Source: Deinandra increscens subsp. villosa (Eukaryota; Streptophyta; Magnoliopsida; Asterales; Asteraceae). Taken from it: a DNA stretch of 64,000 bases. The notes below the pieces were generated by a model. The model made no database searches and was not told the DNA's origin. It saw only the letters and a list, made by a program, of their open reading frames with translations. The position numbers were made by a program, and so were the translations under genes. This document shows, one piece after another, positions 10,890-23,485 of this stretch; the first letter of the stretch is position 1; each line of letters starts with the position of its first letter. The stretch lies in the NCBI GenBank assembly GCA_039602395.1, contig JBCNJP010000007.1:122918957-122982956 (forward strand). The letters are read 5' to 3'.

Positions 10890-11651
10890 TTAGTTTTTCT
10901 ATCTTCGTGTGTTATACAGTTAAGTTTAAAAAAAACTATAAATACAATTATAATCTATAACAATTATGTATTTTAATAACTATTTTTTTAATTTAGTAAG
11001 TATAGGTGGGTCGGCATTTAGGCGGTGAGTTTCCTCTGAAATGGATGTGCAATACAGAGGGTCTTGGTTACTCGCACGAACTGCAGTCGTAACGTATCGT
11101 GGGTAACACCTTTACCATGATGAGACCCCCGGATAACCGAATGTTTGCAGTTAAAAAATAATAAAATAATTATTTTGTTTATTTAATAGAAGTGAAATAC
11201 TTGGTAAATTTAAATTTAAAGTTAACTAAAATATAAAAGAAATTCTAAAGTTAAATAGAATAAAAATATTTTATATTAAATGTATTTAATTAAAATATTA
11301 TTACGAATAATGTATTATAAGTATTAAATATATTAAAGTAGTAAAGTATATGCAATAAAATATATTATTGTAATAAAATATAATATATAAGCAATAAAAT
11401 ATTAACCTTAATATTAAAATTTAGTATTTGAATAATTACTAACCTTAATATAAAAAATTTGTATTTGAATAATTACTTATTGGATAATTGTTTATTAAAA
11501 ATTTAAACTAAATAAACCCTAATATGGAAATTTAGTTTTTGGATAATTATTTATTAAAATTTTGACATAATCCAAAATTTATAGTGATGACAAATGTCTT
11601 TTTTTATTAATTAAAATGTTGCAAAAGTTTGTATTTATTATATAGTATAGA
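10890..11651 (-). mobile_element. Helitron copy 1 (minus orientation)
   Basis: On the minus strand it begins TCTATACTATATAATAAA (right edge, 11651) and ends with a degenerate hairpin, then CTAA before a host T (left edge, 10890), inserted between A and T with no target duplication. The body shares a ~170-bp GC-richer block (about 10990-11150) with the next copy and with 28325-28520. No coding capacity. Confidence 0.65.
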
Positions 11652-11677
11652 TATAAATATTTATTTTATTAATTTTA

Positions 11678-12491
11678 CTAGTTTTTTATCCTCGTGTTTT
11701 ACACGGCTGAGTTTAAAACATTATATATACATACAATCATAATCTACGACAATTATGTATTTTTATAATTATATAAAAATTTCTCAGTAATTATAGGTGA
11801 GTTAAAGGTTTTACGACAATGAGAATTTAGGTGGTGGTTTCCTATGGGATAAAGGGGCAACACAGAGGGTCTTTGTTACTCGCACAGACTGCGGTCGTAA
11901 CGTGTTATGGGTAACATCGTTTGCCATTATAAGCCCCCCGGGTAACCGGATGTTTACATTTCAAAAAAAATCTAATCAGGAAAAATAAGGATTTTGTTTA
12001 TTATATTGAAATGAAATACTTGGTAAATTTAAATTTTTACTCAATTAAAGTAGAAAAAAATTATATAATTAAACAGAATAAAATATTTTTATGTTACATG
12101 TATAATATATAATTAAAATAATTAAAGTATTAAAGTATATATAATAAAATATATTATTTTAATAAAATATAATATATATGCAATAAAAATATTATCTTGA
12201 ATAAAATATTAACCTTAGTATTAAAATGTAATATTTGAATAATTACTAACCTTATTTGGATAATTATTTATTTGGATAATATAAAAAATTCGTATTTGAA
12301 TAATTACTTATCTGGATAATGACTTATTATAAGCTTAAAATAAATAAACCCTGATATGGAAATTTAGTATTTGGATAATTACTTATTAAAATTTTGACTT
12401 AATCCAAAATTTTATGGTGATAACAAGTGTTATTATTTACTAATTAAAGTATGTTCAAACCTTTTGTTTATTATATAGTATAGAGTATAGA
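11678..12491 (-). mobile_element. Helitron copy 2 (minus orientation), tandem to copy 1
   Basis: Same family and orientation as the element 26 bp to its left. Left edge reads A then CTAG (CTAG|T on the minus strand) with a clean hairpin of CCGTGT and ACACG arms behind it; right edge is GTATAGA before T, so the minus-strand 5' end starts TCTATACT. Internal block 11790-11960 matches 10990-11150. No gene inside. Confidence 0.72.
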
Positions 12492-13893
12492 TGTACTGGA
12501 TATATATGTTTTCTACTAGATTTGTATTTATTTAATCGTTTTTTACTAGTTGGCAGGATGCGCGCTTGCTGTGATGAACCATGTGAACATTATTTTTTAA
12601 TTTTACCGTTTGACCCACTAAAAATGAAACTTCTCACCATTTTATTTTTATCTAGAAAACGTGGATTCTTTTCATGTAAGGCCAAGTCACGACTATTAAC
12701 GGTGGTTTACAAACCGTTTGGCCTTATATGCTGAAATAACTTGTAGCATTCTAATAAAGTTTTCAATGCTTAAATAACTTGTATATACAGCTTGGTAGGA
12801 ATACTTTACAAATACAATTCACCTAGTGAAACGATCAAAAGAGAACTATAATTAAAAAAAAATGAAAACGGTTACTATTCACTCCAAAGTCCAAACAATA
12901 TTCATTTACTTGTCTATTGTATATAGAGTAATACTTTTGTACTGTATTTTAATCCAATACAAAAAGTATAAATCCAGTACGAAAAATCAATAAAATAAAT
13001 ATTTTTAACTTTTTTAAACAAACACTTATTTATTTTAAAGTGATCAAAATCAAATGTTAAACACACATTACTTATCCTTAAATTCGATGTCTTGAATGTC
13101 CAGAGATGTGTAGGTCCATTGCTGACTTGACATTCAAAGTTTGACAGTTAATATACAGTTGGACCATAGATATACATCCAATTATCCACCCTTCCACTTC
13201 TCTTTAATCTTCTTTTCCTTTCTTCATTTGTTTGAATTGGACATTTTGTTGATTTTTTAAAATGAAAAACAAAAAACGATCATACTAGTCTATTCATTAA
13301 ACTACAAATATTAGCCCTGCTTTTTATCTTGTTAAACGAGTGCAATTTAATATCACCTACTGTCTTCAAAACCAAATCCTCATTCTTTTTCCACCACATA
13401 ATGACCCCACTTTTCTCATTCTTCATGTTCACTGTCATCAACTTTTAAGACAAAGAGTTTCAACGACTTTTAAAGTTTAAACACATATAACAATATGCAA
13501 CTTCTGTTAATCAATCACCTTCTGGTCACATGGCCCGGGTTTTATCAACTAGAAATGAGTTTTTTTCTTCTTAGGGATAAACATTATAGAGGTACATGCC
13601 TATAGACGTATAGAACATATAAATAATTAAATATATATAACTTCTGTTAAGATAATTGTTATTTACTGGATTTGTGTTCTACTATATGAGAGTTTACAAC
13701 AACATAACTACATAGGATTAATGAAATATTGATGCATAAAATTGAGTTCTTGAAGCGTTCAAAGTTGAGAGAGATAAATGGATAAACATGTTTCAGTTTC
13801 CTTGAAGTAGTATTAGGACCATTGTGTATTAACTTGGGATAATCATGTTTCAGATAAGTGGGTGATAAATAAAGGCATTTATACAAAATTTAC
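12492..13893. other. intergenic, no gene seen
   Basis: AT-rich, with short unrelated open frames only. Nothing recognisable in either strand. Confidence 0.5.
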
Positions 13894-14644
13894 TATTCGT
13901 ACCCTCTTTATAATTGATTTTTACTTGTTGCACCCCTCCCCCAATTTATAGATAATTACCACTCAAACCTTTTGATTTTAATTTGTTATATTTTAACCAA
14001 TAACTTTTTTTAAACAGTTTTTTTATAAAATATTACAAAAAAATAAAACTCTTTAAAAAAACATTTTAATTTTTTAAAAACTGAGTGTTCTTTAAAAAAA
14101 CTAAAAGAAAACTGTTTAAAACGTTTAAAAAACTTTTTAAAAGTTGTTTACAAAACTGTTCAGAAAACTTTTAATTTTTTTTTTTAAAATAACAGTATTA
14201 AAAAATGTTTTTAAACTGTTTTAAAAAATGATTATCGTTTTTAATTAAAAAATAAAACTGGTAAAAATATTTTTTTAATTGTTTAAAAAACGGTTTTTTA
14301 AAAGTTGTTTAAAAAACGGTTTTTTAAAAGTTGTTTAAAAACGTTTTTTTTAAAGTTGTTTAAAAAACGTTTTTTTAATGTTAAAAAAACGTTTTTATAA
14401 AAAATCTGTTTAAAACATTTTTTTTTCTAAAATGAAAAAACTCTTTAAAAAACGTTGAAAAAAACTTGAAATGTTTTTTAAACAGTTTTAAAAAAATGAT
14501 TATCTTTTTTGTTATTTTATTTAAAAAAACTGTTTAAAATAAACTATCTTTATAAAACATAATTTTATAAGGGTGAAATATGATAATTCTTAAAATAAAA
14601 TCTCTGGGGGGTAGTGCAACAAGTAATTAGGGGGGGTACGAATA
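13894..14644. mobile_element. MITE-like inverted-repeat element with A/T homopolymer core
   Basis: Both ends carry TATTCGTACCC and, about 20 bp further in, ACTTGTTGCAC in inverted orientation, giving imperfect terminal repeats of roughly 80 bp. The core (about 13990-14560) is low-complexity sequence made of repeated TTTAAAAAACG and GTTTTTTAAAAG blocks, able to pair with itself. No obvious target duplication, so the superfamily is undetermined. Confidence 0.6.
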
Positions 14645-15293
14645 ACCTATCCCTATTAAAAAATACACCTAAATATCAATTGTTTTAATTTAGAATATCG
14701 CATAGTAACAAACATACTATGCTACATTTTATCAAGGACGCTTATATTTTTACGGAGTCTAATCCCATGTATCTAACTGGATAAAATCGAATACAATCGA
14801 ACATAAACTAAGGTTCACAAACTATTAAGAGACTCTTAAGTGACCGTCTTAAGGTAGAGGGCTTATTTTTTACTACCATAATGCGAACAATTTGTTGCTA
14901 CATTAGTGTAATTGGATTGAGTATCGATTTGGACTTCTAACTTATATTGGTCGGGTTTGAAGGTGCGGGGTAGTGCACGTCTGTATTGGTAAGGTTGTAA
15001 GTTGGAAACCTCAAAAGGGGTTCCAAGGGGGCAACACGCCCTTGGAAGGGGTTCAGGGGCAACACTCACAAGAGAACGGGGTCTAAAGAGCAGAGCCTCT
15101 GGCTGAGGTAATTTTGTGAAAATAAATTTCATAAGGGCTTAATGTGCAATTTTGTTAAAATTGAATTCAAAATTTGAAATTGCAGATGTACGCTCCCCTA
15201 AAACATCTGGATTAATCGACAAATTCCTCCTGGTTCAAAAATCTATCATACTAAGAAATTCTCTAATCCAAATTGATCTTCTAGATCATATAC
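14645..15293. other. intergenic with GC-richer island, no gene seen
   Basis: Bases 14930-15110 are noticeably GC-richer and resemble leader or LTR pieces of retroelements, but no LTR boundary, primer site or pol motif supports that. Confidence 0.35.
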
Positions 15294-15550
15294 CACTACT
15301 AGAAAAATAAGCCTAATGCAAAAAATTTCTTCCAAAAAAGGTTGCATTAGCTGAAGTTGTATTAGACCTAATGCAACATTTTTATTACCTAATGAAACTT
15401 TTCCCCAAAGAGTTGCATCATATAAATGTTACATTAGGTTAAAAACATTGCATTATGTAAGAAAAAGGTTGCATTAGGTCTAATGCAACTTGAGCTAATG
15501 CGTCCTTTTTGTGAAGAAAAATGTTGCATTAGGCACATTTTTCTAGTAGT
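15294..15550. mobile_element. small CACTA-like MITE
   Basis: Left end CACTACTAGAAAAAT and right end ATTTTTCTAGTAGT form inverted repeats of the CACTA type; the last G of the right end is replaced by T. The interior is built of repeated GCATTAGG and CCTAATGC blocks, typical of the subterminal repeats bound by CACTA transposases. Length ~257 bp, non-coding. A 3-bp target duplication is not clean. Confidence 0.7.
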
Positions 15551-16575
15551 TCCTATTGATATCATCGAGTGATCATTGAAATATTCAATGCGCTTTCTGG
15601 ATAATCCAAGCAATTCGTAATTTCTAACACAATTTTCGGCCAAAGTACCAAACGACATTCGAGCGAATAACCAAACAACTGTTTAAAAGGTAAGGAGACG
15701 TTTTCTTACATCTCTAAAGCAAATAGTTATCGGACTATTGGATGTTTGAAGGTGGTGTGGGTATATGTCTTCCTTATACTAAATTATAATCTACAAATGA
15801 CGTGACATGCCACATAGGTTACAAGCTACAGTGAGGTTTAGTCAATAAATGAGAGTGTATATATTTTCATATGGCGTGACTATACTCATGTCATTGACAA
15901 TATGATCTCACACCACTTTAGGAAGTCGTTTAAGGTTGCATAAAGCGACCTTTGAGCATAAGGGCTTATGTCGGCCTCTGAAAAGTGTCAGGACAAACAT
16001 TTGACACATCACCAAATGATTATTTAGCATCTATTTCGTCTTATTAATTTTAGAGCTTGTGTCAATTAGTTGATACGTTCATAAGGCCGTTTGACGTATG
16101 ACTAGACAATCTTATGGATTTTTAACTATTTATTTATATTTTTGGTACTTTTAGTTTGCAATAGTTAATAACTTATTAACTTATACTCATAGACTTAAGT
16201 CTATCTTATTCATGGTATTTGCTAACCATAGTGAAAACGGAATCCATCAATCTTGGAATGCAACTGAGGTAAATAAAGGAGTGAAAAAGATAGAATCAGT
16301 TGTTTTGGAAGCCGAAGGTATTACTTGTATGTATTGTATGTAACATCCTACGGGAGTGAAGGTAAAGTGTGATATGACCATGAGCCTAAAGGATATATAA
16401 AATGTGTTTGGACCTTGAACCCAAAGTGGCCCGTTTGCATTAAAGCATTTCATGTTCAATGAACGGGTCAAATTGGGTAATAATTGGATAAAGAAGGGTA
16501 GAAACACCCTATGAGGATATATATTTAAAATGGATCAATGACCTGAGGGGTCATAATATTTTTGAGGAGTCCTTA
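15551..16575. other. intergenic, no gene seen
   Basis: No terminal repeats or protein-like frames were recognised in this stretch. Confidence 0.5.
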
Positions 16576-17178
16576 GGGGAGGCGGTATGGTGAGGGTTAC
16601 CGCCCCCGGTTCCAAAGAGAGCCGGCCGGCTCCACCCGGCAACCATACCGCCAAGGGCGGCTCCCCCCATGGCTCCCCATTTTGTTTCTTGTCCGGTTCC
16701 TCCATGCCGTCGAGAGCCGGCTATTTTCTAGCCGTTATTTGACCGTTGAGCCTAACGGCTCTTTACCCTTTTTTTTTTTTTTTTTTTCTAATTTACTATA
16801 TATACAAACCTCAACCCTAGATTTGTTTTTTTTTTTTTAATAAAAGTTGTAATTTTTTTTTTTAGTGAATGTTTTGTAAGTTGTAATTTTATTTTTGTTT
16901 TAATGAATATTTTGTTTTAATGAATATTGTTTACTTCAATTGTATTCGTAATGCTAGTGTTTGTTTTTTTATATAAAAGTTGTTTGTTTATTAAAAGTTG
17001 TTAAAAATCAAAAAAAAAAAAAAGTTAATTTTTCGGTGGCTTCTCCAAGCCACAAGGCAACCATACCTTGTGGTGTGGCTTGACAAGGCTTCAAAAACAT
17101 GAAAAATGAGTTGGCACATGATGATTGGTTGGGGAGCATGGCTCCTCTGAAGCCACAAGGCAACCATACCCCCTCCCC
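16576..17178. mobile_element. PIF/Harbinger MITE
   Basis: Termini GGGGAGGCGGTATGGT and ACCATACCCCCTCCCC are inverted repeats, flanked on both sides by the trinucleotide TTA (16573-16575 and 17179-17181), the target preference of PIF/Harbinger. Subterminal parts are GC-rich with GCCGG and GGCAACCATACC repeats; the centre is T-rich with homopolymers. No coding sequence, so it depends on a transposase elsewhere; transposase remnants of this superfamily occur at 25.9 and 29.7 kb. Confidence 0.85.
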
Positions 17179-17181
17179 TTA

Positions 17182-20100
17182 CAAGTCTTTTGACTCAATG
17201 AAAATCAGCTAGCTATGATGACTAAGTTGGTTTATTCTAGGCGTCAAAATGGTTACAATTTATATCGTCAACAAGTGCTTTGAAAAGGGATGACAGTCTT
17301 GATAAATGGTTACAAGACCCAAAAGAATCAAGTGTTGGTATATGGGTTAGAACGACCCCGTGTTGGATAAAAACAATGAATGTTTGTAAAAACACCTTAC
17401 AGGGTAAACATGTGTTTTATCAATTGAAAATCATCATACGGGGTGGATAGTGATAAAATTGCTAATTGGTTATGTTATGACTACCATATGCATAATGAGT
17501 AGAGCTTAAAAACTTGACTTGGGTCTCATCTTTATGTTGGAACATGAGAAAAGTATTAAACGGGTAGAAATAATGGATAACGAGAAATTCATTACATGAC
17601 TTATACTTGAAAATGGATATAAATTGATTCAGATAGTAACAGGTGTGGACCCGGACCTCTAGAAATACTATGGGTGCTTGAACACAATGAAAAAGGGTCA
17701 AAATACAACTATGGGACGTTGATTACGTCCGTAGGACGTAATTTATGTTGGCTGAATGAATAGAGGACGTACAATACAACATAAATTAGGAGCTCCCACA
17801 GGGAAGACATAAATTATGGCATGGGGGATGTAATTTACATCACCTATCTAGAAAGCCCAATTTTACTATTTTTGAAAGTCAAGTTATTTGACATATTTAG
17901 CTTGAATCTTTTTCCTTCCAAATGATTATCAAACATAAACACTAACATTGCTTTGTGTTTATGACAGGTAAAGGTCATGTTTACCCTCCGGATACAATCA
18001 AGAGAAACCAAAGAACCGAAAGACAGGAGATGAAGCATTTGGATGGCCATCGTTTGAGAAGTGTAGTACGGTGATACATCACACTCTTAAACACCAAAAT
18101 TTACTTGGGATTTATGATGTACATATGTTTTGTCAATAAAACTTATGATAACTCTCTAATTAAACAAAAAAAAAAAAAAAACAATTGGGACCAAACCCGT
18201 GTTTTTCTTAAATCAACATTTTATGGTTATATGGTTATGGGCGTTACAATTATGGACTTATGAGTTAAGGACCGAAAATTGGAATCCCGGGTCGTGGATC
18301 AAGATCGAAGCTAGTTTATCTTATTTCTCTTGTTTCTATGTTTTTTTTTTGTTTTTTGTTTTTTTTTTGTTTTTAGTCTGAGCTTCCAATATCTATTTAT
18401 CTTCATGTTCTGAATGTAGTGGGGTATTGAAATATATATAATTAGTACTAATTATTATTATTAGGGTTTATTAGTATGACTCCACAGGGCCAATTAGGTA
18501 TTAGCTTTTGCTCAGAAGTATAAATTTTATACGTATTAACTGTCGTCCCCTTTATATAAATGTTCAAGCTCTGTCACTGCTTATCGACAATAATAAGCCA
18601 TTTAAGCAAACCATCTACAACTCACCCCCCATAAATTCTCAATTTAACCAACATGTTGAGCTTATTTCTTCAATACCAAAAACATCAGCCGGCGAGATGC
18701 TAACTCAAACCAATCCGTTGATTTCGTTTGATTGCTATACAACAATATGTACCACAAATGAGGTTTTGAATTGACAAAAAGCTAAAACGAATAACTTTAT
18801 TCACTAAATTATCATCAACATATTGATCCGCAACGGTCAACATATTGATCCGCAACGGTGTCTTCCATGTCCTCCATTAGACGTCTTCTTTAAATTATAG
18901 AAAAAATGCACCGTCGTTTTGGTTATTATGCGCAAACTTGAAAAAGTTAAGTTAGTCATCAGAACGGTAGTCTAAAACAATTACAAACGACAGTAAAAAA
19001 TTAAGTCATGTGGTCATTTGCCATCTGAGACATCCATTTGGACATAGGGGCTGACGTCATACGCTTCACAATCAACTTATCCGAAAAATTTACTTAACAC
19101 ACTATCATTATCGCTAACATGAAACAACCATTTGCATGAAGGGTTCATGTCATTACTGCCATCGTGACTAAACTGTCATTTTCATATACTTTCAACGACC
19201 ATTTAAGTTTGATCATTTGTCCTTTTTCTTTTGAACAACAAATTTTTCCGTCACTTGTTTATTATTAATTAGACTTGAACTCTCAATCTTTATATGAGAA
19301 ATACCTTATTAATTACCAACGTACTATTGGGTTAGAAGGCCTTTGATTTGATCACTTAACTAAAGAAGTATAGTGGGATTAGAATTATTGGTGATCCACA
19401 TAGTAGACCGTTTTAGATTTGTAACTTACATAAAGATGGACATCTTGCAGTTTACCATGTCTTTCATCTTTCACCATAACACATGTCCTCACGTTACGGT
19501 TTGTTTTCTTTGTCGTTAGTGTTTGTCTGTTTCATTGTTCAATGTTTTTTGCCAATTTTTTACATGTTTTTCTGTGTCTTCTAGTTCACGTGATCTTTAT
19601 TCTTGATGCTAATAAAAGTATCACACAAGAAGCATGAAAGTAAATCTCGCCTTGATCTTATATTGAATTCTTCTTTATATTGCAAAAGTATACGAACAAA
19701 ATACGTCCAAGTATAAAACGTGTTTTTGGCTCAATGTATCATCTTTTAATTGTGCACCATTGTTTATTCTTGATGCTACCAAAAGAATACACAAGTGTAA
19801 AAGTAAAATCTCGCCTTCTTTACCTCTTATTTTGAATGTTACAACATATATATACACTTTTGGGTTGATTGTATTGGGTGTAAAGGCCTTTTATGTCGGT
19901 TATTAATTATTCAGAGGCTCGTTACTTAATTTCTAAGTTAGTTGTCGACCTAATCTTTAGTCTTTATATATATGTAACTGAAATCTTGGATGTGACGAGT
20001 ATAATGAAAAAAACATAGTTGCAAACTATAGTTGCAAACTGTAGACATAGGTTCATCACTGGGACCGAACCGCATTAAATATTTTTGTCGTTCGATATTT

Positions 20101-20775
20101 TCTATGATGTTATGTGTTATCGCTTTCACTAGCCACGAACTTAACAGATTGTAGTTCTGATATGTTCTTTATGTGGTGGAAATTAGCAACAACTGGCAAG
20201 GTTTTCTTTATAAAGAAATCACCACAAGAACATCCAACGTTTTCACCCGTTCTCGACCATGATTTACTTGTATTTGCCGATGAATGGAGTATTGGTGTAA
20301 TCGGATTCTCTAGGTTATAAAAGAAGATAAGAGTAAGACAACAAGATTGAAAGAAAAAAACAGAAATTTTACAATAAAGAAACAGATCTTCTATATACAT
20401 TCCACAATGGAGTTCCATTCCATGTACAATATAAGTTACAACCTAAATGGAATTCCATTCCACAATTTGGCAGGTTTGAATTTGTAAGATTCCAGAAGAG
20501 GTTAATTAGTTTAAACCTTCAAATAAAAAAGCGGTTGAAGGACTAGAAATAGTAAAGACGAACGTTCATTAGTCAATCCTCAATTACTAGTAAATTCTAT
20601 ACTTTCTTTTTTACAAATTTAAATAATATAAAATACATTGGGTGAAGTCAATGAGGATACACCAGTTGGAAAAAACTAAAACCTTACCTAATCCAACTAT
20701 TAAACAACTTGTTTAAAACAAAATTATATATATTATATACATATAAGTTCAAAGTTTTATTAAATTATTAAAATA
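17182..20775. other. gene-poor stretch with minor repeats
   Basis: No gene recognised. A related pair of ~55-bp segments occurs at 19600-19655 and 19765-19815 (both contain TTCTTGATGCTA and AAATCTCGCCTT). A minus-strand frame at 20110-20418 looks slightly protein-like, but I cannot identify it. Confidence 0.45.
18816..18859. repeat. 22-bp direct tandem duplication
   Basis: Two perfect adjacent copies of a 22-bp unit starting CAACATATTGATCCG and ending CAACGGT. Confidence 0.95.
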
Positions 20776-21295
20776 CTATAATAGAACCCGTATGTTATAC
20801 GAGTTTAATCATTAAAAAATTTATATAAATGATAATTTCATGCATACTTTTCTTATTACCGAAATAACGTATTACAATAAAAAGCTAAATTTATAATTAA
20901 TAATATGATATTTTTGGCTTTACCATTTTTATCGAAAAACAATATTTAGATCATGTCTCTACTTGTAAAGTTGTATATTTGAAAAATGCAACATAAATGT
21001 TTATTGGTAAATAAGTGTTTATTGGTATTTAAAAGTTATTTAAATATTTATTAAAATAAAAACAATAATAGTTAAAAAAATAATTTTAAATAGAAATAAG
21101 ATGTAAATTTATATGTGATTGTCATGATTCCATAAATATAAATAAATAAAAATATAACATGATTATAAAATGGGATATAATTTCCAATAAAAAAGAATTT
21201 ATTTAGGGAGTAGATTTGGGAGGGAAAACTTTTATGAGAATTAATCTAGTTTTGATATGTGTCAATAGTTGTAATTGTTTATTAGAGTAGAAAGA
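20776..21295 (-). mobile_element. Helitron-like element, degenerate
   Basis: Minus orientation. The right edge gives a 5' end TCTTTCTACTCTAATAAAC before a host T; the left edge has a hairpin (CTCGTAT / ATACGGG arms) followed within a dozen bases by TATAGT rather than the canonical CTAGT. AT-rich, non-coding. The left boundary is approximate. Confidence 0.5.
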
Positions 21296-21704
21296 TTATG
21301 ATGTATCCATTTATAAAATACATGTTTCGATTGTGCTGTCTAAAATTGTGTTTTGCCTAAAAACAATTAAAAGTAATGTGAACGTGTTATGTGTATGTTG
21401 GTTTTATAGGTGATGAGTATTTGCACCCATTTACATGCACAAAGTGCAACACAATTATATGTTCTTCCTATTTTAGTTACAATGGTAAAGAAGACCAACA
21501 CAATTTTCACTAGTGATATAGGTGTCCAAAGGGATGAGCAGCAACATGGTCCAACAATTTGTACATAATTGATAGTTAGTAATAATTATGATTAGTAACA
21601 TATAACGAGCGATTTGGGCTAACAATATATCATTATCATCAACTTGGGTGATCAATCGTAATGAAGTTGCCAGTGCATCAACTTGGACGATCAGGAGTAA
21701 CTGA

Positions 21705-21914
21705 GAGGGTGTTTGAAAGATAAGAGTCAAATGACTCGGTCAGAGGAAATTTTTTAAAGGACTGAGTAAGAGCTCAGTCAGAGGTGATTTGCATGTTTCG
21801 GTCAGAGCTTGGACCGGGTCAGAGGTGTTTCCTGACTTTATCAAACGAGCGGACCACTTACCGGGTTAGTGGTCAGCTCTTACCGGACCCGATAAGAGGT
21901 TATCAAACAGCTCC
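21705..21914. mobile_element. 210-bp MITE with TGA target duplication
   Basis: Ends GAGGGTGTTTGAAAG and its imperfect inverse (right end read backwards GGAGCTGTTTGATAACC) flanked by TGA at 21702-21704 and 21915-21917. A three-base TNA duplication suggests PIF-like insertion, but superfamily assignment is tentative. Interior is rich in GGTCAGAG and CGGACC words. Confidence 0.5.
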
Positions 21915-21917
21915 TGA

Positions 21918-23317
21918 GTTGGTACGAACATGTCCATCATCAACAATAACTGAGTTGTTGTTAGAGAGTTCCTTAATACAATGTAGCTGAGCAAATCAAA
22001 TACCTACTAACGGTTTTAATCACCAATTGATATACTTGTGTTGTTCCTATTAAACAATATAATGGTTCCCAAATTATAGAAATGCAAGAGTTTGCTCGTT
22101 TCCGTACATGGTTATGTTTGAATTATTCGGTTGATATTTAAAGAGTACTATTAATATTAATAATCGGTACTACAACATTAAGATGACATACACGACTCAT
22201 AGATATTTAAGGCTATATTCCAAACTATAAAACCTACAAAGAAATTAACCAAATTGCACATTGTTTGGCAATTGATCAAAAGTAACTTATGTGAAAACTA
22301 AAATTCTCAAGTATATTGCTAAAATAATCGTTTTAGCCTCATTCATATTAATCCGGTTAGACAAGTTAAGAGGCGACTGAGAAAGAATCATACAAAATTG
22401 GATAGGGTTTCGCCTTTGCAAATCCAAAAAGAAGGTAAGTGAATGGTGCACGGTGACGGAGGGAGATAGCAGCTCCCGCCCATTAGGAAAAAAAAAATAA
22501 CGTGTTCGACATGTCAATTGAATTTTGTCACCTTCGTTTGTTTTGTGGTGTTAGTTCGACTGTTTAAAATGACGTAAATGGTGCTTTCTTAAAACTTCAG
22601 TCTACAAAGAATAAGGGAGAGGATATGTATATTTAAGAGTAAAAAAGAAACGATATAAAGGGATACAAAACTGATGTTATAGTGTTTTGATAGTGAAACA
22701 AACGATAGAGATAACGTAAAGACAATTAATCTACTTTTTATTTTCCATAAACTACTAATATCGTTTATAATTAAAGCACATATATAATATTAATATCGTT
22801 AATATTAGGTTATTAACACAACACTTTTTTTCAATGTAATCCATCAATCAGCAACATTTATAACATTTTCTTTTTTGTCTTATGTTTTTGTCTACCATAT
22901 GCTATATTTTCGTTAAAATAATTACTTTGATGATATCAAATTCATGCCTCGCTTTCATACATTTTCAACATTAAAACTTAAAAGAGCTAAAAAGTAAGTA
23001 AAAGGATCCGACTTCATAAACCAAAACCAGAGGGACCATTTCTGTAACATCCCAATAATTCCGGGATGGATCTACAAAGAGTAGATACCATCAAAGCGCT
23101 GGCATCTGTTTTGGCGTACGTGCCACCAGCTCATTCCCGCACGCACCATTCTTCCACACAACTAAAAACCCCGCAACACAGAGCAAGTTACAACTACTTA
23201 TGCACAAAGTACACCTCACTAATGAATACTTATTCTGCCTCTTTTAATTATATCTCTGGAAAATATTTCCAGCCTGTAATCTCTCTGTCTTGCTTCATCT
23301 CGCTGTATTAATATTTA
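21918..23317. other. upstream region of the DUF1005 gene, no gene seen
   Basis: AT-rich. Short frames (for instance at 23066-23311) have no recognisable homology. The last few hundred bases presumably include the promoter of the gene at 23486. Confidence 0.45.
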
Positions 23318-23326
23318 TATATAAAT
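23318..23326 (+). promoter_or_regulatory. possible TATA box of the DUF1005 gene
   Basis: TATATAAAT about 165 bp before the ATG, placing transcription start near 23350 and giving a leader of roughly 130 nt. Based on motif and spacing only. Confidence 0.4.
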
Positions 23327-23485
23327 TGTACTTTATTTCCGCAATTTCTGAATTAGGTTTTCTCATCAAATCCTCAATATATTTTGAGAATAACAATCCC
23401 TAGTTTTGGGGGTGAATTAAAGTGTGCAAAAAGATTGATTTTGATTCTGGAGGCGTTTGTTGATTAATCTGAACCGGCGGACGCA

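Noticed and set aside
20110..20418. Minus-strand open frame of 102 codons.
   Set aside because: Mildly protein-like, but no motif recognised and no splice or promoter context; not enough to call a gene.
23066..23311. Open frame upstream of the DUF1005 gene.
   Set aside because: Lies upstream of the likely TATA box, no recognisable protein pattern.
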